NCBI GenBank assembly: GCA_937879855.1
Contig: CALFMO010000035.1
Span: 35,819-99,818 of the forward strand
DNA length: 64,000 nt
DNA from: an uncultured Acidobacteriaceae bacterium
GTDB taxonomy: Bacteria > Acidobacteriota > Terriglobia > Terriglobales > Acidobacteriaceae
Direction: 5' to 3'
In this document: positions 1 through 9,409 of the stretch, one piece after another
Position numbering within the stretch: position 1 is the stretch's first letter
Layout of the letters: each line of letters opens with the position of its first letter
Position numbers and translations under genes: made by a program
The notes under the pieces: model-generated
Databases searched by the model: none
What the model was told of the DNA's origin: nothing
What the model saw: the letters and a program-made list of their open reading frames with translations, nothing else

Positions 1-13
1 CGCGACTATCACG

Positions 14-1306
14 CTACTGACTGCAAACCACCGCCAGACGAAAAGCCTCATAGGTTCCTGTCTCTTGATTTTTCACGACAGCGATCGCCGTGTCGCCCTT
101 CGCGTCCGTCCACAACGTCGTAATCGCGCCGCCAAAATCGAGCGCGGCGCTCACCGCGACCGGATCGCGATCTGGAAATTCATAGGCGCGCACGGAATCC
201 GCGTTTCCTTCTTCCAGACTTGATGCGAGGACTTGCCAGCCAGCGCCGCATGCAGTCTTCACTGTGGCAAGATCGCTGCCCCAATCGAATCTCGCAGCCT
301 GATCGTTGATGCCGTCGATCATGTGCACATGGCCATCTGTTGCGGCGAAGAGCCACAGCAGATATTTATCCCGCGGCACGAATGCAGCCGAATAAAACTT
401 GGAGACCGTCGTGAACTTGCCGATGCCGGAAGTCAGAGCGCCGGTGAAGAAGTTCCGCGTCGGAGCATAGAAAGCGCCTAGCGGGGAAATGGCGATGGTA
501 TTGGATCCGGCGCTTGGAAACGTAGAAAAGGTGCCACCGCTCAAGGCTGCCGGCACGAGCGGCCAAGGATCGTCGGTCTCGCGGCAATTCAATGTGAGCG
601 GCGCCGCTGCACTACTACGGCAGATCACGCCCGGCAGATAAACATCAGCCAAGTGATCTTTGGCGGGAATCAATCTCCCGCGCATATCCCGTGGCCAGGG
701 TCGCGCATGGACAATGCCCAGGGCTTGCTCCTGCAGCCACTTTCCCGCCTGCCACCGGTAGAGCGCCACCTTCTCCGGATCTAAGACGGCAATGTGTGTG
801 GTCGGCGCGGTATTTTCGTCCAACACGGCAACGTCGAGGATTGGCTCCGCCTGGGTCCACAAGGAAATCTTGCGCAGGCTGAGTGGAACCGATTCATGCG
901 CCGCCATCACGCCGGTGGGACGGGGAGCGGATACCATCACCACAGCGGTGTCGCCCGCGCTCTGGCGAATCTGAGCGACCCAGACATAAGCAGCTGAATT
1001 TTCCGACAATGAAATCGCGACCGTAGCTGCGGCTTGCTCAGCATCTACGAAGCGCAGGCCGGCCTGTTCGAGCGCGCTGCGCAGGCCGTTTTGAACGACC
1101 TCATAATCGCGCTTGCTAAGAAAGGAACGATTTTCCACAGTTAGCGCGACGGCACCCGGGCCGGTGACCGCAACGATCTTTCTTGCGAGTTGTTGCTCCG
1201 GTTCATTCCAATCCACTGCCGTCGCGACGATGGTCAGCGCAAGCAATACGAACGACAGTCGAGACAAGAGACGGAAGATGTGCGCAAGAAGTAAGGGGTG
1301 GCACAC
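14..1306 (-). CDS. Exported protein of unknown function
   Basis: I do not recognise the family. From a GTG start at 1306 the protein is about 430 residues, with a hydrophobic N-terminal segment (residues ~10-28, ending IVATA) that looks like a signal peptide or anchor. An N-terminal domain of ~110 residues is followed by repeated strand-rich stretches (VAVLD, IAVLDPEKVALY, LLWLFAATDGHVHMID) suggestive of a beta-propeller. An ATG at 1411 opens the same frame, but a TATAAT box on the minus strand at 1337-1342 lies between the two starts and would exclude the longer form. No clear Shine-Dalgarno precedes either start. The stop TAG is at 14-16. It lies downstream of pckA on the same strand but probably has its own promoter. 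Confidence 0.6.
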   Translation of the reverse strand: MCHPLLLAHIFRLLSRLSFVLLALTIVATAVDWNEPEQQLARKIVAVTGPGAVALTVENRSFLSKRDYEVVQNGLRSALEQAGLRFVDAEQAAATVAISLSENSAAYVWVAQIRQSAGDTAVVMVSAPRPTGVMAAHESVPLSLRKISLWTQAEPILDVAVLDENTAPTTHIAVLDPEKVALYRWQAGKWLQEQALGIVHARPWPRDMRGRLIPAKDHLADVYLPGVICRSSAAAPLTLNCRETDDPWPLVPAALSGGTFSTFPSAGSNTIAISPLGAFYAPTRNFFTGALTSGIGKFTTVSKFYSAAFVPRDKYLLWLFAATDGHVHMIDGINDQAARFDWGSDLATVKTACGAGWQVLASSLEEGNADSVRAYEFPDRDPVAVSAALDFGGAITTLWTDAKGDTAIAVVKNQETGTYEAFRLAVVCSQ

Positions 1307-1336
1307 CGGGTTCGCACGAACGTTTGGGATACCTGA

Positions 1337-1342
1337 ATTATA
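1337..1342 (-). promoter_or_regulatory. Putative -10 box of the unknown exported protein
   Basis: Reading the minus strand this hexamer is TATAAT, an exact match to the bacterial -10 consensus, about 30 bases before the GTG at 1306. No good -35 hexamer stands 16-18 bases upstream. It is the main reason for preferring the shorter reading of the gene. Confidence 0.4.
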
Positions 1343-1492
1343 AACTGCTCTACCCACGAGTCCGGACCTTCCCCCTGTACTGTTTAGACACCACGTTTCT
1401 GAAACTGACACGTTTCCTGCCGCCTAGACAAACGTCGAACGGGTTCCTGATAGGAGGCTGTATCCGATAAGGCTCGGATTCAAGCGTGAGGG

Positions 1493-3073
<1,581 letters not shown>

Positions 3074-3096
3074 GGGGTCTCCTTAATACGAACACA

Positions 3097-3112
3097 GCCG
3101 TTACAAAACGGC
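3097..3112. promoter_or_regulatory. Short inverted repeat in the pckA leader
   Basis: Perfect inverted repeat GCCGTT-ACAA-AACGGC, 24 bases before the pckA start codon. It could be an operator or a small hairpin in the leader. No regulator is encoded next to it. Confidence 0.3.
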
Positions 3113-3252
3113 AAACATACTATTTTCCCTCAAAAGCAGGTGGGAAGCCAAATGTTTACCAACGGTGATCAATTCGAGAGATCCTTCTTTTCTCCGAAAA
3201 ACGGTTACGGTCAGGATGGCTCCATGGAAGGTCAGGGGGCGGTGGACAAATT

Positions 3253-3435
3253 CTAGTCTGAGGTTTTGTAATCGCAGGCCTTGCGGCAATCTTCGCAGTA
3301 CATCAGCCCATCGGCGCAAAGTCGGATGTCAATCACGGCCTGGCAGAGGCAGCAGAATTTTTCGCAATCGCACGAACTTTCAGGCTGGTCGCATTGCGCG
3401 CAGTGATATTTGGCAGGACTGGTTTCGGCACTCAT
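3253..3435 (-). CDS. Small cysteine-rich (zinc-ribbon-like) protein
   Basis: A 60-residue protein with 11 cysteines (residues 12, 15, 22, 24, 28, 29, 31, 40, 47, 50, 54). The spacing CxxC...CxC...CCxC...C...CxxC resembles paired zinc ribbons, so metal binding is likely. I do not recognise a named family. It is transcribed away from murE, with 117 bases between the two start codons, so they share a divergent promoter region. Very small, but the ordered cysteine pairs make a chance ORF unlikely. Confidence 0.6.
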   Translation of the reverse strand: MSAETSPAKYHCAQCDQPESSCDCEKFCCLCQAVIDIRLCADGLMYCEDCRKACDYKTSD

Positions 3436-3538
3436 GAGATCAATGTAGCGCGCAGCGGCGGCCGGCGAAAAATGACCTTGGTAATCCCGCGAGCGCCGGA
3501 AAGAGTGCTTGCCCCGATCACGCGATTTCTGCGTGTCC

Positions 3539-3544
3539 TATAAT
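3539..3544 (+). promoter_or_regulatory. -10 box directly before murE
   Basis: TATAAT ends 8 bases before the murE ATG, which puts the expected transcript start at or next to the start codon. There is no Shine-Dalgarno in the gap (TCCCAGCA). No strong -35 lies 16-18 bases upstream. It suggests that murE opens the dcw transcript as a leaderless mRNA. Confidence 0.45.
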
Positions 3545-3552
3545 TCCCAGCA

Positions 3553-5070
3553 ATGACCTTCCAACATCTGCTGGATGGCGCGGAGGTTCTCGCCCAGCAC
3601 GGGGACCCCAGCGTCAGTGGTATGGAATACGACTCGCGCCACGTCAAGCCGGGGTGCGTGTTCGTGGCCATGCACGGGGAGACGTCGGATGGGAACCGGT
3701 TCATCGACCAGGCAATTCAGGCGGGGGCAATCGCGGTGGTCACGGACTCGCCGGCTGAAAAGCCGCGCGAAGGCGTGGCCTGGGCTCTTGTGCCACATGG
3801 GCGGCGAGCCCTGGCGCGGCTGAGCGCAAATTTCTACAAGCGCCCGGCGGAGCGGATTGCGATCACCGGAATCACGGGTACGAATGGGAAGAGTACGACC
3901 GCGTTTCTCGTCGAATCGATTCTCACCGCCGCTGGTCGTAAGAGCGCTCTCATCGGAACGATCGAGTACCATGTGGCCGGACAGGTCTATCCCGCGCCGC
4001 ATACCACGCCGGAAGCACTTGAACTGGCGAAACTCTTCAACCAAGCGCTCGGCATGGGCGCAACCGACGCGGTCATGGAAGTCTCCTCCCACGCACTGGC
4101 GCAGGAACGGGTATTTGGCGTGCCCTTCGATGTCGCCGTGTTCACCAACCTGACGCGCGATCATCTCGACTATCACAAAACGATGGACGAATATTTCGCC
4201 GCCAAGCGAGTGCTCTTCGAGGGCTGCGGCACCGATGCACCGCGCGCCGCGGTGACCAACCTTGACGACGAATATGGGGCGAAGCTGGCGGAGTTCAGCC
4301 GCAAGCGCAGTTCGGTGGTGCTGACATATGGTTGGGATCGCGGCGATTTCCATGCCGAACACGTCGACATCACTCCCCGCGGGACGCGCTTCGACATGGC
4401 CATACCACGGGAGAAGATTGCCATTTTCTCGCCGCTGATCGGCCGCGTGAATGTGTACAACATTCTGGCAGCGGCCGAGGCGTGCTATGCGCGAGGGTGC
4501 CCGGCGGATGCGATTGCCCGTGGCGTCGAAGCGCTCACGCATGTGCCGGGAAGATTTGAGCGCGTTGATTGTGGGCAACCGTTCACCGTGGTGGTGGACT
4601 ACGCGCACACCGATGATGCGTTGCGCAATCTGACGGCCCTAGCTCGCGAATTCGTTTCGCGTGGCGGCGGAACGGCGAGAGTCGTAACAGTTTTCGGCTG
4701 TGGTGGCGATCGCGATCGTGCCAAACGGCCGCTGATGGGCGAGGCCGCCGGACGCGGCAGCGATTTTGTGGTGCTCACTTCGGATAATCCGAGGAGCGAG
4801 GACCCCCTGGCAATCATTAATGATGCGTTGGTTGGACTGCAGAGATCTGGGGTGAAGTACTTCGTCGAAGCCGACCGCCGTAAAGCGATTGCGCTGGCAA
4901 TCGCGCAAGCGCGTCCGGGCGATATTGTGTTGCTCGCGGGTAAGGGACACGAGAAGGTGCAGGTTACTCGCGAAGGCTCCAGTCCTTTTGACGATGTCGA
5001 AATCGCTCGCGAGGCGTTGCGGGCTGCCGGCTTCGAATGCGCCCAGGCGGCTGGCGGGAACCTGGCATGA
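3553..5070 (+). CDS. murE: UDP-MurNAc-tripeptide synthetase (meso-DAP-adding)
   Basis: Cytoplasmic Mur ligase that adds the third residue to UDP-MurNAc-L-Ala-D-Glu. Three-domain architecture is complete at 505 residues: N-terminal UDP-binding domain, central ATPase domain with GTNGKST (Lys113), C-terminal domain. The DNPR motif (Asp411) is the known signature of meso-diaminopimelate rather than lysine specificity. First gene of the dcw run. Its stop overlaps the murF start as ATGA, implying translational coupling. No mraZ, mraW, ftsL or ftsI precedes it. Start chosen at the ATG at 3553, just after the TATAAT box. Confidence 0.97.
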   Translation: MTFQHLLDGAEVLAQHGDPSVSGMEYDSRHVKPGCVFVAMHGETSDGNRFIDQAIQAGAIAVVTDSPAEKPREGVAWALVPHGRRALARLSANFYKRPAERIAITGITGTNGKSTTAFLVESILTAAGRKSALIGTIEYHVAGQVYPAPHTTPEALELAKLFNQALGMGATDAVMEVSSHALAQERVFGVPFDVAVFTNLTRDHLDYHKTMDEYFAAKRVLFEGCGTDAPRAAVTNLDDEYGAKLAEFSRKRSSVVLTYGWDRGDFHAEHVDITPRGTRFDMAIPREKIAIFSPLIGRVNVYNILAAAEACYARGCPADAIARGVEALTHVPGRFERVDCGQPFTVVVDYAHTDDALRNLTALAREFVSRGGGTARVVTVFGCGGDRDRAKRPLMGEAAGRGSDFVVLTSDNPRSEDPLAIINDALVGLQRSGVKYFVEADRRKAIALAIAQARPGDIVLLAGKGHEKVQVTREGSSPFDDVEIAREALRAAGFECAQAAGGNLA

Positions 5071-6494
5071 AGTTAACGCTAGCGAAAATCGCCGAGTTCA
5101 TATCGGCGTCAGCTCTGGTGACGATCCACGTAGGGACAGCCGCCTCGGCTGTCCGGCCGCGCAAAGATCCGCGCGAGGAAGTTGCGCAAGGTTATTCCAT
5201 CGACTCGCGCACTGTGAGCCATGGCGAACTCTTCTTTGCGGTAAAAGGCGAGCGCCTCGACGGCCACGACTATGTCGACGCAGCTCTGGAGAAGGGCGCC
5301 GCCGCGGCGGTCGTGCGCAAAGATCAGCTGCATCGCTATTCCGACAAAACCCGGCTGCTTGCGGTCGACGATACGCTGCTGGCGCTGCAAACCCTGGCCA
5401 CCGCGGTGCGGAAACTTTGGGGCAAGCCTCTGGTGGGCGTGACCGGTTCGGCGGGGAAGACGACGACCAAAGATGCGATCGCGCATGTTCTTGGAACGCG
5501 CTTCCGCGTGCTCAAGTCCGAAGGCAACTTCAATAACCATTTTGGCCTGCCGCTCATGCTCTTGAAGTTGGAACCGGAACATGACGTAGCAGTCATCGAG
5601 ATGGGGATGTCGCATGCGGGAGAGATTCGAGCGCTGGCGAAGATCGCGCAACCCGAGATTGGCGTAGTCACCAATGTTGCTCCCGTACACCTGGAGTTCT
5701 TTGACTCCATCGCCGGCATTGCGCGCGCCAAATATGAGCTGATTGAGTCGCTGACCGCCACTGGGATCGCCGTGCTCAACGCCGATGATGAGTACGTTTC
5801 GCAATTTGGCCGCGGCTTCAAGGGTAAAGTCGTGACTTATGGAACGCAGGCCACGGCGGATGTGCGCGCTGAGAATGTGAAAACGCGTGGTGCGGAGGGA
5901 TCGGAGTTTGACGTCGTTGTGGCAGGCGGGCGCGAGCATGCGAGATTGCCACTGGTGGGAGAACACAACGTTCTGAATGCACTCGCGGCCGTGGCGGTTG
6001 GAATGGCTCGAGGCCTGACGCCGCAAGAAGCGGTCGCCGCGCTGGCGACTCTGGCGCCGCCTGACAAGCGCGGGCAGGTTCTCAAACTGGGTAACATTAC
6101 GATCATCAACGATTGCTACAATTCGAATCCGAAAGCGCTGCACGCGATGGTCGATGCGCTGGCCGCGATGAAAGCAGGGCGGCGCATTGTGGTCGCGGGA
6201 GAAATGCTGGAACTTGGGCCCGCGGGAGAACAGATGCACCGCGCCGCCGGCCAGCATATTGCCGGAAAGAAGATCGATGCCCTGGTCGGGGTGCGCGGAC
6301 TGGCGCAAGCGATGGTCGACGGCGCTCGGCAAGCTGGTGCGGAAGCTCAGTTTGTGGCCACGCCCGAAGAAGCTGGCGAATGGCTGGCTCGGGAGGCGCG
6401 GGATGGCGACGTGGTGCTACTCAAAGCGTCGCGGGGCGTGAAGCTCGAGAAAGCATTAGAGACGTGGAAGGCACGGCGGGGTACAAATTGTTGA
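5067..6494 (+). CDS. murF: UDP-MurNAc-tripeptide:D-Ala-D-Ala ligase
   Basis: Cytoplasmic Mur ligase that attaches D-Ala-D-Ala to make UDP-MurNAc-pentapeptide. The protein is 475 residues, with the P-loop GSAGKTTTK (Lys131), the domain II motif EMGMSH and the C-terminal NDCYNSNP. The start is the ATG overlapping the murE stop (ATGA). An in-frame ATG at 5037 lies inside murE and is less likely. Oddity: residues ~23-33 (GTAASAVRPRK) are encoded by a perfect GC-rich palindrome (5134-5154) of a type otherwise seen between genes here, and they look like an insertion into the N-terminal domain. The stop codon lies inside the next intergenic repeat. Confidence 0.96.
   Translation: MKLTLAKIAEFISASALVTIHVGTAASAVRPRKDPREEVAQGYSIDSRTVSHGELFFAVKGERLDGHDYVDAALEKGAAAAVVRKDQLHRYSDKTRLLAVDDTLLALQTLATAVRKLWGKPLVGVTGSAGKTTTKDAIAHVLGTRFRVLKSEGNFNNHFGLPLMLLKLEPEHDVAVIEMGMSHAGEIRALAKIAQPEIGVVTNVAPVHLEFFDSIAGIARAKYELIESLTATGIAVLNADDEYVSQFGRGFKGKVVTYGTQATADVRAENVKTRGAEGSEFDVVVAGGREHARLPLVGEHNVLNALAAVAVGMARGLTPQEAVAALATLAPPDKRGQVLKLGNITIINDCYNSNPKALHAMVDALAAMKAGRRIVVAGEMLELGPAGEQMHRAAGQHIAGKKIDALVGVRGLAQAMVDGARQAGAEAQFVATPEEAGEWLAREARDGDVVLLKASRGVKLEKALETWKARRGTNC
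5134..5154. repeat. Palindromic repeat inside murF
   Basis: Perfect inverted repeat with 9-base arms GGACAGCCG / CGGCTGTCC and a 3-base loop, preceded by GTAG. The core GACAGCCG recurs intergenically at 16252-16270, 24171 and 46084 and inside the FG-GAP gene. The murF frame stays open through it. Confidence 0.7.
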
Positions 6495-6565
6495 TTGATG
6501 ATTTGTGATTGTTGATTGAAAACCACAGGCGCCTGGCGCCAATCAACAATCGCGAAATCGACAAT
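6487..6565. repeat. Heptad-unit inverted repeat, murF-mraY junction
   Basis: The left arm is five consecutive 7-base units (ATTGTTG, ATTGATG, ATTTGTG, ATTGTTG, ATTGAAA). The right arm is the approximate complement (CAATCAA, CAATCGC, GAAATCG, ACAAT), separated by a short GC-rich spacer around GGCGCC. The murF stop codon lies within the left arm. Transcribed, it would form a hairpin of about 30 bp between the two cistrons. Confidence 0.8.
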
Positions 6566-6592
6566 GTTTCGGGTAAATGCGACGGAGGCTGA

Positions 6593-7726
6593 TTGCTCTA
6601 CTGGCTGTTATTCGTCAAGCTGCAACACTACGTCGCGCCATTCCGCATCTTTCGCTACGTCACTTTCCGCACGGCATTCGCCAGCCTTACCGCGCTGTTT
6701 ACCGCGCTGATCGTCGGCCCTCTCGTCATCGGGCGTCTGCGCGAGTTTCAGATCGGGCAATATATTCGCGAAGAGGGTCCAAAGGCACATCAGAAAAAAG
6801 CGGGCACACCCACCATGGGCGGATTACTCATCGTGATTGCGATCGTCGTGCCCACTCTGCTATGGGCTGACCTTAGCAACCGTTTCATTTGGATCGCTGT
6901 GTTCGCCGCCTGTGCGTTCGCGGCCATCGGATTTACCGACGATTACACCAAGGTGACGCGCCGCCGCAACCTCGGATTGACTGGGCGCGCGAAGTTAGGG
7001 TTGCAGATTGCCACCAGCATCGTGATTGCCTCGATGCTGATTGCGATGCAGGCCTACGGCATGTATTCGACGAAGCTGATCGTGCCGTTCTTCAAGCAGT
7101 TCCATCCTGACCTGGTTGTGGGTGGGCTGGAAAAATATCCCCACATATGGCCGCTGGCGTTTTTACCTTTTATTGCATTCGTCGTGCTGGTGATTGTGGG
7201 CTCAAGCAATGCGGTGAATCTCACTGATGGGTTGGACGGGTTAGCCATCGGCTGCACGGTAATTGCTGCAGGCGCACTGACGGTGTTGACCTACGTCAGC
7301 GGCCACGCAACTTTTGCGACCTACCTGGAACTGCAACGCATGCCGCAGGTCGCGGAACTGACCATCTTTTGCGGGGCGATGGTGGGGTCGTCGATTGGAT
7401 TTCTGTGGTACAACGCACACCCCGCGGAAGTGTTCATGGGAGACGTGGGGTCGCTGGCCTTGGGCGGCGCGATTGGCACCGTGGCCGTCATCATCAAGCA
7501 GGAACTGCTGCTGCCGTTCATTGGGGGCATATTTGTGATTGAGGCGCTGTCGGTGATCCTGCAGGTCGGATCGTACAAGCTGCGCAAGAAACGCATCTTC
7601 AAGATGGCGCCGCTGCATCATCACTTTGAATTGATGGGCTGGTCGGAGTCGAAGATCATTGTGCGCTTTTGGATCGCGTCGCTGATTTTCGCCCTGTTCG
7701 CGCTGACGACTTTGAAACTGAGGTAG
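6593..7726 (+). CDS. mraY: Phospho-N-acetylmuramoyl-pentapeptide transferase
   Basis: Integral inner-membrane enzyme that transfers phospho-MurNAc-pentapeptide from UDP to undecaprenyl phosphate, making lipid I. At 377 residues with about ten hydrophobic segments it matches the family. Diagnostic motifs are GTPTMGG, TDDYTKV, NAVNLTDGLDGLA, FMGDVGSLALG and the histidine-rich MAPLHHHFE. The start is TTG at 6593, supported by GGAGG six bases upstream. Flanked on both sides by heptad-unit inverted repeats, unlike the overlapping junctions usual in dcw clusters. Confidence 0.96.
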   Translation: MLYWLLFVKLQHYVAPFRIFRYVTFRTAFASLTALFTALIVGPLVIGRLREFQIGQYIREEGPKAHQKKAGTPTMGGLLIVIAIVVPTLLWADLSNRFIWIAVFAACAFAAIGFTDDYTKVTRRRNLGLTGRAKLGLQIATSIVIASMLIAMQAYGMYSTKLIVPFFKQFHPDLVVGGLEKYPHIWPLAFLPFIAFVVLVIVGSSNAVNLTDGLDGLAIGCTVIAAGALTVLTYVSGHATFATYLELQRMPQVAELTIFCGAMVGSSIGFLWYNAHPAEVFMGDVGSLALGGAIGTVAVIIKQELLLPFIGGIFVIEALSVILQVGSYKLRKKRIFKMAPLHHHFELMGWSESKIIVRFWIASLIFALFALTTLKLR

Positions 7727-7728
7727 AC

Positions 7729-7829
7729 ATTGGCGATTGGTGATTTTTGATTCCTGATTGAAACATCTTTGGCGCGAATGCTGGCTTAGTCTCTACAATC
7801 AACAATCAACAATCAACAATCGAAAATTG
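7729..7829. repeat. Heptad-unit inverted repeat, mraY-murD junction
   Basis: Begins two bases after the mraY stop. Left arm units ATTGGCG, ATTGGTG, ATTTTTG, ATTCCTG, ATTGAAA. Right arm CAATCAA three times, then CAATCGA and AAATTG. The spacer of about 30 bases is unrelated to that of the other copies. The right arm ends 7 bases before the murD ATG, so the hairpin would cover the ribosome-binding region. Confidence 0.8.
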
Positions 7830-7836
7830 TTCTGGC

Positions 7837-9189
7837 ATGGAACTCAACGGAAAACGCGTGCTGGTAGTGGGCCTGGGAAAGTCGGGCGTGGCGTCAGCTT
7901 TGTTTCTGAAGGCACGTGGAGCGCAGGTCACTGTCTCTGACACGAAAAGCGGCGACGAACTGCGCAACGAGATCCCCGTCCTCCTCGATCACGGCATCAC
8001 GGTCGAAAGCGGAGGCCATGGCGACCGTACGTTTCGCGGGCAGGATCTGATCGTGGTCAGTCCAGGCGTGCCCGTGGACGCGCCGCCGTTGGTGCAAGCG
8101 CGCGCTCTGGGCGAGGCTGTGATTGGGGAAATCGAATTGGCGGCGCAGTTTCTGCCCGGGCCCATCGTCGCCATTACTGGATCGAACGGCAAGACCACAA
8201 CCACCACGCTTACTGGCGAAATCATGACGGCCGCGGGTTTGCCCGCGCTGGTCGGCGGCAACATCGGGACGCCTGCTATTTCGCTGGCTGAGCGCGCCAA
8301 GGCCGAGACCGTGATCGTGCTCGAGATTTCCAGCTTTCAACTGGAGACCATTCAAACCTTCCGCCCGAAGGTTGCGGTTGTCTTGAATGTTACGCCGGAC
8401 CATCTCGACCGTCACCGTACATTCGAAGTCTATGTCGATGCGAAGGCGCGTATCTTCGAAAACCAGCAGAGAAGCGACTTCGCCGTGCTCAATGCCGACG
8501 ACCCTACTTGCGTAGCGATGGCCCGGCGAACGCGCGCGCAAGTTTTCTGGTTCAGCAGGCAGAAAGAAGTTCAGCAGGGGGCGTGGGTGCGAGACGGCAA
8601 CATCTTGTTCCGCGACGCCAAAGGACAACAGCGCGAGATCATGCAAGTCTCGGAGATTCCGCTGAAAGGCGCTCACAATCTGGAGAACGTGCTGGCGGCG
8701 GTTGGTGCGGGCGTGCTGATGGGATGCGCTCCGGAAAAGATTCGGCAGGCGGTAAACAGCTTTAAAGCGGTAGAGCATCGCCTGGAATTTGTGGCGACGA
8801 TTCACGGCGTGGATTATTACAACGATTCGAAGGCCACCAACGTGGACGCAACCATCAAGGCGCTCGAGTCGTTTCCGGCGAACATCCATTTGATTCTCGG
8901 TGGCAAGGACAAAGGCAGCGACTATAGCGTACTCAACGATCTGCTGCGCCAGCGCGTGAAGCGCGTCTACACGATTGGAGCCGCGGCGGCGAAGATTGAA
9001 TCACAGATTAAAGGCGTGGAAGTTATTCACGCCGAGACGCTAGAGAATGCCATCCGCAAGGCTAATTCCGTGGCGAAGTCAGGGGATGTCGTGTTGCTCG
9101 CGCCGGCGTGTGCCAGCTTCGACCAGTTCAAGAACTACGAGCACCGGGGGAAGGTGTTCAAAGAGATCGTGCGGGGACTGGCCAGCTAA
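7837..9189 (+). CDS. murD: UDP-MurNAc-L-alanine:D-glutamate ligase
   Basis: Cytoplasmic Mur ligase that adds D-glutamate to UDP-MurNAc-L-Ala. At 450 residues it is full length: an N-terminal Rossmann-like domain (VLVVGLGKSGVA), the central P-loop GSNGKTTTT (Lys119), and the C-terminal motifs YNDSKATNVDAT and LSPACASFDQF-like LAPACASFDQF. ATG at 7837 has no recognisable Shine-Dalgarno, because the preceding bases belong to the heptad repeat. Translation may depend on the structure of that repeat. Confidence 0.96.
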   Translation: MELNGKRVLVVGLGKSGVASALFLKARGAQVTVSDTKSGDELRNEIPVLLDHGITVESGGHGDRTFRGQDLIVVSPGVPVDAPPLVQARALGEAVIGEIELAAQFLPGPIVAITGSNGKTTTTTLTGEIMTAAGLPALVGGNIGTPAISLAERAKAETVIVLEISSFQLETIQTFRPKVAVVLNVTPDHLDRHRTFEVYVDAKARIFENQQRSDFAVLNADDPTCVAMARRTRAQVFWFSRQKEVQQGAWVRDGNILFRDAKGQQREIMQVSEIPLKGAHNLENVLAAVGAGVLMGCAPEKIRQAVNSFKAVEHRLEFVATIHGVDYYNDSKATNVDATIKALESFPANIHLILGGKDKGSDYSVLNDLLRQRVKRVYTIGAAAAKIESQIKGVEVIHAETLENAIRKANSVAKSGDVVLLAPACASFDQFKNYEHRGKVFKEIVRGLAS

Positions 9190-9206
9190 CACGCTTTTCC
9201 GTACTT

Positions 9207-9293
9207 TGTCATCCTGAGCGGCGCTCTTTGCCCGCGAAGGACCTGTGCAGTGTTTGCGAAGTACACAGGTCCTTCGCTTCGCTCAGGATGACA
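9207..9293. repeat. Long hairpin repeat in the murD-ftsW gap
   Basis: Inverted repeat beginning TGTCATCCTGAGCG and ending CGCTCAGGATGACA. The inner arms CGAAGGACCTGTG and CACAGGTCCTTCG enclose a loop around TTTGCGAAGTA. Elements with the CATCCTGAGCG core are, to my knowledge, abundant in acidobacterial genomes. It has no coding potential. Confidence 0.8.
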
Positions 9294-9343
9294 ACATTTT
9301 GTTTTTGACCGCATCGTTCTGGACAACGATGCCGGAACCAAAA

Positions 9344-9376
9344 CAATCAACAATCAAACATCAACAATCAAAAATT
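9344..9376. repeat. Half heptad repeat (right arm only) before ftsW
   Basis: Units CAATCAA, CAATCAA, ACATCAA, CAATCAA, AAATT match the right arm of the heptad-unit repeats, but no matching left arm follows the murD stop. The other hairpin (9207-9293) occupies that place, as if a second element had replaced the left half. Confidence 0.6.
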
Positions 9377-9409
9377 TCCACGCCGCCTCCGTGGTGAAAT
9401 GAGTGTCCC

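Noticed and set aside
3538..4608. 356-codon open frame on the minus strand across murE
   Set aside because: Lies wholly within murE in antisense, has no recognisable domain and no ribosome site; a by-product of high GC at third codon positions.
5109..6332. 407-codon antisense frame across murF
   Set aside because: Shadow of murF; sequence is His/Arg-rich without domain character.
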